From Anaerolineae bacterium (GTDB lineage: Bacteria; Chloroflexota; Anaerolineae; Aggregatilineales; Phototrophicaceae), in NCBI GenBank assembly GCA_015492875.1, contig WGEI01000164.1:1-10891 (forward strand): DNA of 10,891 nucleotides, read 5' to 3'. The notes under the pieces were generated by a model that saw nothing but the letters and a program-made list of their open reading frames with translations, was not told where the DNA came from and did no database searches. Numbering within the stretch: the first letter of the stretch is position 1; every line of letters starts with the position of its first letter. Position numbers and translations under genes: made by a program. Below, in pieces: positions 6,699-10,891 of the stretch.

Positions 6699-8432
6699 TT
6701 ATTCAGCAGAGATGACTCGCCAGGCGTCGATATTCCAGTACAGGAAGCTCGGGAATGGATCGAAGCCTTCAACCTCAGCGCGTACCGCATATTGAGCATT
6801 GGCACTGTACAGGTACAGATACGGCAGCTCGTTGCGGAGCAGGCGGTTGGCTTCAATGTACAGTTCAGCACGTGCATCTTGGTCACAGCCCGGTACATGA
6901 GCAGCCTCGTTATAGAGACGGTTCAGTTCTTCGTTGTTCATCGAAACGAAGTTGAAGCCGCTACCAACGAGGTCATTCTCAGGACCATAGAAGGCTGTAC
7001 CATCAGGATCATCCGGCAAGCCCAGGCTCCAGCCAATGATGATGGCGTCGAATTCCTGGCCAAGCAGCGTTTGAACAAGAATGTTGAAGTCAATAGCGTT
7101 GAAGTTGACCTTAATGCCGAGGTCGGCCAGCTGCGATTGAATGATTTCACCGATACGCTCGCGGGTGGTGTTACCAGCGTTAGTCAGCAGCTCGAATTCA
7201 GCCGGGGCGCCTTCTTCTGCATAGAGACAGCCGCGGCATTCGCGCACGCCGTCGCCATCTTCATCAATCCAGCCTGCTTCTTCGAGGAGGGCTGCAGCTG
7301 CTTCAGGGTCGAACGGCCAAGGTTCAATGCTGTCATCGTATGCCCAGGAGGTGGGGATAGCGTTGGTAGCAATCTGGACGCCTTCACCGAACAGGGTAGC
7401 GTCAACCATGCTGGCTACGTCCACGCCCATAGCGATCGCTTGGCGGACACGCACATCGCCGAACAGTGGGTGATTGCCTTGGTCAATTGGGTTACCGTCT
7501 TCATCCAGACCGTCTTGTGGGTTGGTCGGATCAGCTAGGTTGAAGCCCATGTAGGTATAACCATTGGCCGGATAATCGAAGGTCTGAATATCCGCGTTGT
7601 CACGCATATCTTGCTGACGTTCTGGGGTTACACCAGCAACCACGTTGATTTCGCCTGCCAGTAGCAGTTCAATTTCAACTGTCTGGTCAGCAACGTTCTT
7701 GTAAATCCAACCAGCGGGGCTGACATAACCAAGAATGGTGTCCGGATAGCTCTGGTCAGCAACAAGGCTAACTTGTTCCGCCGGGCGGTACTCACCAAAA
7801 GCGAACGGGCCAAAGGTAACTGTCGGATTCAAGTTGTAGTCCACATCTTCGTTCATGTCAGCATAGGTTTCGAAAACCTCACTGAAGATATGAGCAGGAA
7901 CAACCGGAATATCATTGACATCATTGAATGAACGGCAGTTGAATTCTTTGAAGGTCACGACAACTGTATAGTCATCCGGGGCTTCAATCGACTCAATGCT
8001 ATCAAAAACGTAAGTACGGGCGGAGTCGGTCTCGCCGCTTTTAATGGCTTCCGCAGCATATAGATAGTCTGCCGCAGTAATGGGCGTGCCGTCATTCCAG
8101 AAGGCATCATCACGCAGGTAAATGGTCAGCACAGTGCCGGTTTCATCATATTCCCAGCCAGTTGCCAGAGCGCCAGCCACGTTCGGTGCGGCATTCTGGG
8201 TTTCTGGGTCTAGGCCAATGATGCCCGGATAGAGGAAACCTGCGACTGCAGATGACGAAGCATCACTGATGATGATGGGGTTCAGGGTTGCGATATCGCC
8301 ACCGAAGTTGGATTCGATGATGATGCCGCCTTCACCCGGCCCGCCTTCGTCTTGCGCCGCTGCCGGCAGGGCCAATACGCTGAGGACTAGCGCGGCCACA
8401 ACCAGTAAGACAATAGCAGAAAGCTTTCTCAT
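6699..8432 (-). CDS. Peptide/nickel ABC importer substrate-binding protein (SBP_bac_5 family)
   Basis: I start at ATG 8432 (577 aa) because AAGGAG lies six bases upstream; an ATG at 8471 has no comparable site and would put 13 polar residues before the signal peptide. Residues 1-26 form a classical signal peptide (MRKLSAIVLL ... LPAAA|QDE) with a likely signal peptidase I site and no lipobox cysteine. Family features are the N-terminal LNPIIISDASSS, the SBP_bac_5 core (YLRDDAFWNDGTPITAADYLY, near 105-125), and the GPFAFGEYRP, FGDVRVRQAIAMGVD and FDPEAAAALLEEAGW motifs. An Asp-rich loop DEDGDG at 390-395 is followed by a C-x-x-C pair (C399, C402). The protein would bind the ligand outside the cell and deliver it to the two permeases encoded next. 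Oligopeptide is most likely, but nickel, sugars or other ligands are possible in this family. Confidence 0.93.
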   Translation of the reverse strand: MRKLSAIVLLVVAALVLSVLALPAAAQDEGGPGEGGIIIESNFGGDIATLNPIIISDASSSAVAGFLYPGIIGLDPETQNAAPNVAGALATGWEYDETGTVLTIYLRDDAFWNDGTPITAADYLYAAEAIKSGETDSARTYVFDSIESIEAPDDYTVVVTFKEFNCRSFNDVNDIPVVPAHIFSEVFETYADMNEDVDYNLNPTVTFGPFAFGEYRPAEQVSLVADQSYPDTILGYVSPAGWIYKNVADQTVEIELLLAGEINVVAGVTPERQQDMRDNADIQTFDYPANGYTYMGFNLADPTNPQDGLDEDGNPIDQGNHPLFGDVRVRQAIAMGVDVASMVDATLFGEGVQIATNAIPTSWAYDDSIEPWPFDPEAAAALLEEAGWIDEDGDGVRECRGCLYAEEGAPAEFELLTNAGNTTRERIGEIIQSQLADLGIKVNFNAIDFNILVQTLLGQEFDAIIIGWSLGLPDDPDGTAFYGPENDLVGSGFNFVSMNNEELNRLYNEAAHVPGCDQDARAELYIEANRLLRNELPYLYLYSANAQYAVRAEVEGFDPFPSFLYWNIDAWRVISAE

Positions 8433-8474
8433 GCTTAACTCCTTATATGAAAAAACTACGTAAGTTTTCATAAT

Positions 8475-8500
8475 GTGCTAAAAGCACAGCGGATTTCCGC
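8475..8500 (-). other. Two small tandem hairpins in the leader of the binding-protein gene
   Basis: GCGGA/TCCGC (8489-8493 with 8496-8500) and GTGCT/AGCAC (8475-8479 with 8483-8487) lie next to each other, just downstream of the candidate promoter and about 40 bases before the start codon. They could stabilise the mRNA 5' end or form part of an operator. They match no riboswitch I know. Confidence 0.4.
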
Positions 8501-8507
8501 ACGTTCA

Positions 8508-8535
8508 AATATAACCTATCGTCTTCAATGTGCAA
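8508..8535 (-). promoter_or_regulatory. Candidate sigma-70-type promoter of the ABC transporter operon
   Basis: On the minus strand TTGCAC (8530-8535) and TATATT (8508-8513) are 16 bases apart. The -10 is close to consensus; the -35 matches only in its TTG and is weak overall. Transcription would begin near 8501 and give a leader of about 68 bases before ATG 8432. Confidence 0.4.
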
Positions 8536-8828
8536 AATAATTTTGGCTATTTCGGCCTTAATTGGGCAAAATTTCTAATCCAATCATAAGCTTTGATGAA
8601 CGCTGAACCTTTCTGGCCTGTTATGGCCTTATTGGATTCCCCTATATAAGGCTTATAGGCTCATAGTCTCGTTTGAATCTAGACAAATATTCAAGTTTTG
8701 TTTATAGGAATTTGAGGAACGGGCAGCTGCGCTGCCAATACTATAGAACCACCAGCAAATGCAGTCTGAGATTGGCGTCAACATATAATTCAAGCTACGA
8801 ATTGCATTCGGGCTGATTTGATGGAACG
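8536..8828. other. Gene-free stretch between the receiver gene and the transporter promoter
   Basis: I see no convincing gene or RNA here. It is more AT-rich than its flanks. It holds a direct repeat GGCCTTA(A)TTGG (8554-8565 and 8625-8635), an 8-bp inverted repeat AATCCAAT/ATTGGATT (8577-8584 and 8631-8638), a TATAAG-G-CTTATA dyad (8645-8657), a GGCAGC/GCTGCC hairpin with a 3-base loop (8722-8736), and CGAAT/ATTCG (8798-8810). None of the hairpins has a T-run, so no clear terminator follows the two-component cluster. The repeats nearest the transporter promoter could be regulator sites. Confidence 0.45.
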
Positions 8829-9215
8829 TTAACCCTTTTCTACAATAACGCTATCCAATCCGCGCACGAACGAAGTGTCATCGAGGGGTTTCGGAAAATA
8901 ACCATCGAATCCCGCCTGTAAAGCCTCGCGCCTGACCTGGGATGCGTGATATGCTGTTATTGCCACGCAGGGAAGGTGAGCAATGGTTGGATCGTTACGG
9001 ATTTCGTTGATAAGGCGAATGCCATCCATCCCGGGCAGTGCTAGGTCAATAACCGCTGCGGTATATTGATTTTCAGCCAGTAATCGCAATGCTTCTTCTG
9101 CGTGGCTAGCAACGTCAACTTTGATATTGTAATATCTCAATATCGCTGCAATGACTTCACGACCATCTGGCTCATCTTCCACAACTAAAATATGCCACTT
9201 ATTTATCGCTGACAT
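8829..9215 (-). CDS. Stand-alone CheY-like receiver protein (second)
   Basis: 128 aa from ATG 9215, preceded by GAGGT with seven bases between; a longer frame starting at 9272 would overlap the preceding gene and lacks such a site. The receiver fold is complete: acidic pair E13/D14, phospho-acceptor D57 (AVIDLALPGMDG), T87 (AITAYH) and K109 (YFPKPL). There is no output domain. The protein could pass phosphate on, act through protein contacts, or drain phosphate from the kinase. Its start lies 10 bases after the stop of the first receiver gene, and its ribosome site abuts that stop, so translation is probably coupled. Confidence 0.92.
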   Translation of the reverse strand: MSAINKWHILVVEDEPDGREVIAAILRYYNIKVDVASHAEEALRLLAENQYTAAVIDLALPGMDGIRLINEIRNDPTIAHLPCVAITAYHASQVRREALQAGFDGYFPKPLDDTSFVRGLDSVIVEKG

Positions 9216-9225
9216 GAGTTCGACC

Positions 9226-9648
9226 TCAATCTCCAGTATGTGTTTGAGCAATTGCCGGTATATCGGCAACAAGCTTCAATAAATCATCAACAAAAGTTTC
9301 TGGCCGCAATGGTTTCGCCATATAGCTATAGAATCCGGCGGCCAAAACTCGCTCTTTATCTCCTGCCATCGCATGTGCTGTAAGTGCAATCACTGGAATA
9401 TCTGCAATGGTTTCATCTTGTTTGAGGTGATGAAGCAGTTGCCAGCCACTCATCTCAGGCATAGAGAGGTCGGCAAGGATGAATACTGGCTTATGTTCAC
9501 GGGCTGCCGCTAATCCATGCTCCCCATCCGATGCTTCAATGACCTCTGCCCCCGCCATTTCTAATAAAATTGTAGCTACCTCTCGGCTATCAGGTTCATC
9601 ATCTACCACCAGAATTTTGTGGCCTGCAAAAGCATTGGCAAAACTCAT
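9226..9648 (-). CDS. Stand-alone CheY-like receiver protein (first)
   Basis: 140 aa, starting at ATG 9648, which overlaps the kinase stop codon in an ATGA (9645-9648); AGGAG lies about 11 bases upstream inside the kinase gene. The receiver residues are all present: D16/D17 (VVDDEPDS), phospho-acceptor D60 (ILADLSMPEMSG), T90 (ALTAHA) and K112 (YMAKPLRPE). After the domain there is only a short tail with no DNA-binding or enzymatic output. The sequence resembles the receiver modules usually fused to hybrid histidine kinases. I infer that it takes phosphate from the upstream kinase. Confidence 0.93.
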   Translation of the reverse strand: MSFANAFAGHKILVVDDEPDSREVATILLEMAGAEVIEASDGEHGLAAAREHKPVFILADLSMPEMSGWQLLHHLKQDETIADIPVIALTAHAMAGDKERVLAAGFYSYMAKPLRPETFVDDLLKLVADIPAIAQTHTGD

Positions 9649-10891
9649 AAGGCTGATTGCTCCTGTGGTGATTGTGATAATTTCTCATGTATGAGCGGCA
9701 ATGTAACAGTGAATTCACTGCCTTTATCAATTTCACTGCGCACCCGTACTGTACCACCCATCGCTAAAGCCAGCTGCCGTACGATAGCCAGGCCTAAACC
9801 TGTACCCCCATATACCCTTGTAGAGCTACCATCAACTTGACGAAAACGCTCAAAGATGACCTCCTGCTTGTGGGCTGGAATACCAATCCCAGTATCGCGT
9901 ACTACAACTTGCCAATTATTATCATCACGGCGAATAATCATGCGCACTTCACCCTCTTCAGTGAATTTTACCGCATTTGAGATTAAATTGGTGATGATTT
10001 TCATCAGCGCTTCTTCATCGACAATAACGGCTTCAGGCATATTAGGGTCAATCTCAACCGCTATTTTTAGCCCTTTTTCTTCCGCCAAAACCCCCAACTG
10101 CTCTCTTACATTTTGCGCAATGCTATTCACATATAAGGTTGTGGGCATCAACTCGAAGCGCCCCGATTCAATACGGCTAATATCGAGAATATCGTTAATC
10201 AAGTTTAGCAAACGTTCTGCATTCACCCGCAAACGTTGCAAGAGATAGCTATTACGCTCTCCTAACTCGCCAGACATCTGTATGACGCCTTGAAAGCCAA
10301 TAATGGCATTCAAAGGGGTTCGTAATTCATGACTCATTGTCGCAAGGAACTCATCCTTGAGGCGGCTGGCTTCCTGCGCCTCTCTCATCGCAACTTGTAG
10401 CTCTGCGGTGCGCTCTTTAACACGCTGTTCGAGTTCTTGATTGATTGTTGCTAATTCATCATGAGCGCTCCGCAAGTTACTCGCCATTTGGTTAAACGCT
10501 GTTGCCAATTCCCCAATTTCATCATTGCGCTCTAATTCGATGCGTATATCTAGCTCACCGCGCCCCATGCGTGTGGCCGCTTCTTTGAGTTGGCTGAGAG
10601 CATGGGAAATCGTTGACGATAGAAAAATGCCAACAACGACTGTGAAAATGACCAATGTTATGAACAACCCTATAATCAACGGCGCGAGAAATTGAATGCG
10701 TGAACCAATTGTTTCTCCTTGATCGTTTAGTGTGATTATTTCCGCGCTAGTCGCTTCTTCAAGGAAAGATTCAATCTTATCTTCTAAATCCTCCATAACT
10801 TCAATTTGCTCGAGGATTACTTCACTATCAATTGTTTCCGAAATTTCAATTGTTTCAAAGATATTAATGGCGACAGTGATTAGCTCATTGA
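9645..10891 (-). CDS. Membrane sensor histidine kinase (N-terminus beyond the right edge)
   Basis: The frame is open to the window edge: upstream of ATG 10796 it continues without a stop (NELITVAINIFETIEISE ...), so the true start and first membrane helix lie outside. Counting from that ATG, residues 36-60 form a membrane helix. A HAMP domain follows (about 61-113), then a coiled coil (about 108-145). The HisKA domain has the phospho-accepting H156 (FLATMSHELRTPLN). The ATP-binding domain has N270/N274 (N box), DTGIGIP at 301-307 (G1), FERF at 315-318 (F box) and GGTGLGL at 330-336 (G2). All catalytic motifs are intact, so an active kinase is expected. The upstream part is acidic, helical and probably extracytoplasmic; its signal is unknown. 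The gene overlaps the first receiver gene by 4 bases. Confidence 0.93.
   Translation of the reverse strand, partial: NELITVAINIFETIEISETIDSEVILEQIEVMEDLEDKIESFLEEATSAEIITLNDQGETIGSRIQFLAPLIIGLFITLVIFTVVVGIFLSSTISHALSQLKEAATRMGRGELDIRIELERNDEIGELATAFNQMASNLRSAHDELATINQELEQRVKERTAELQVAMREAQEASRLKDEFLATMSHELRTPLNAIIGFQGVIQMSGELGERNSYLLQRLRVNAERLLNLINDILDISRIESGRFELMPTTLYVNSIAQNVREQLGVLAEEKGLKIAVEIDPNMPEAVIVDEEALMKIITNLISNAVKFTEEGEVRMIIRRDDNNWQVVVRDTGIGIPAHKQEVIFERFRQVDGSSTRVYGGTGLGLAIVRQLALAMGGTVRVRSEIDKGSEFTVTLPLIHEKLSQSPQEQSAL

Noticed and set aside
6792..7538. 248-codon plus-strand frame inside the binding-protein gene
   Set aside because: It is antisense to a clear SBP_bac_5 protein, has no recognisable domain, and its length follows from the codon use of the real gene.
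8433..8471. Longer start for the binding protein at ATG 8471
   Set aside because: The added residues would precede a classical signal peptide, and AAGGAG is placed for ATG 8432.
8722..8736. Terminator after the two-component cluster
   Set aside because: The GGCAGC/GCTGCC hairpin has no T-run on either strand and lies over 90 bases past the stop.
9216..9272. Longer start for the second receiver protein
   Set aside because: It would add residues read across the end of the first receiver gene; the ATG at 9215 has a well placed GAGGT.

Overview
The window looks like chromosomal DNA from a Chloroflexota bacterium, probably the Anaerolineae or a relative. This is inferred from style rather than from a marker gene. 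A long threonine/proline-rich linker built from TPTLTPT-type units lies in an envelope protein. The peptide-binding protein carries the GWxDxDGDGVRE signature and ends its signal peptide in AAAQ, and an acidic DG-type insert sits in the partner permease. No rRNA, tRNA, transposase, integrase or CRISPR array was found, and nothing marks the region as mobile.

Layout: (1) At the left edge is the C-terminal end of an unidentified beta-rich protein (2-232, +). It is followed by a LytR-CpsA-Psr (LCP) family envelope protein (315-2189, +) with a very long Thr/Pro tether, closed by a hairpin terminator. (2) Facing it is an FtsK/SpoIIIE-like protein (2235-3839, -). It has no membrane domain, and both its Walker A and Walker B motifs are degraded, yet it keeps a C-terminal winged helix. 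This is the most unusual gene here. (3) A short divergent intergenic region with a possible two-way -10 element and a possible 17-codon leader peptide leads to a small predicted lipoprotein (3976-4491, +). (4) A peptide/nickel-type ABC import operon follows on the minus strand. It is read as substrate-binding protein (6699-8432), DppB-like permease (5488-6522) and DppC-like permease (4546-5469). It has a hairpin after the binding-protein gene, a strong terminator at the end, and no ATPase genes. (5) After about 300 bases without a gene comes a minus-strand signalling cluster. It holds a membrane histidine kinase, cut by the right edge (9645-10891), and two stand-alone receiver proteins (9226-9648 and 8829-9215), tightly packed and probably co-translated.

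Most of the products act at the cell envelope: attachment of wall polymers, peptide uptake, a lipoprotein and membrane sensing. The sequence does not show that they form one pathway. The kinase cluster lies upstream of the transporter operon on the same strand, but nothing shows that it controls it: neither receiver protein has a DNA-binding domain.

The best candidates for something undescribed are the FtsK-fold protein without a working motor site, and a canonical EF-hand-type loop in the extracytoplasmic loop of the DppB-like permease, with a further Asp/Gly loop in its binding protein.
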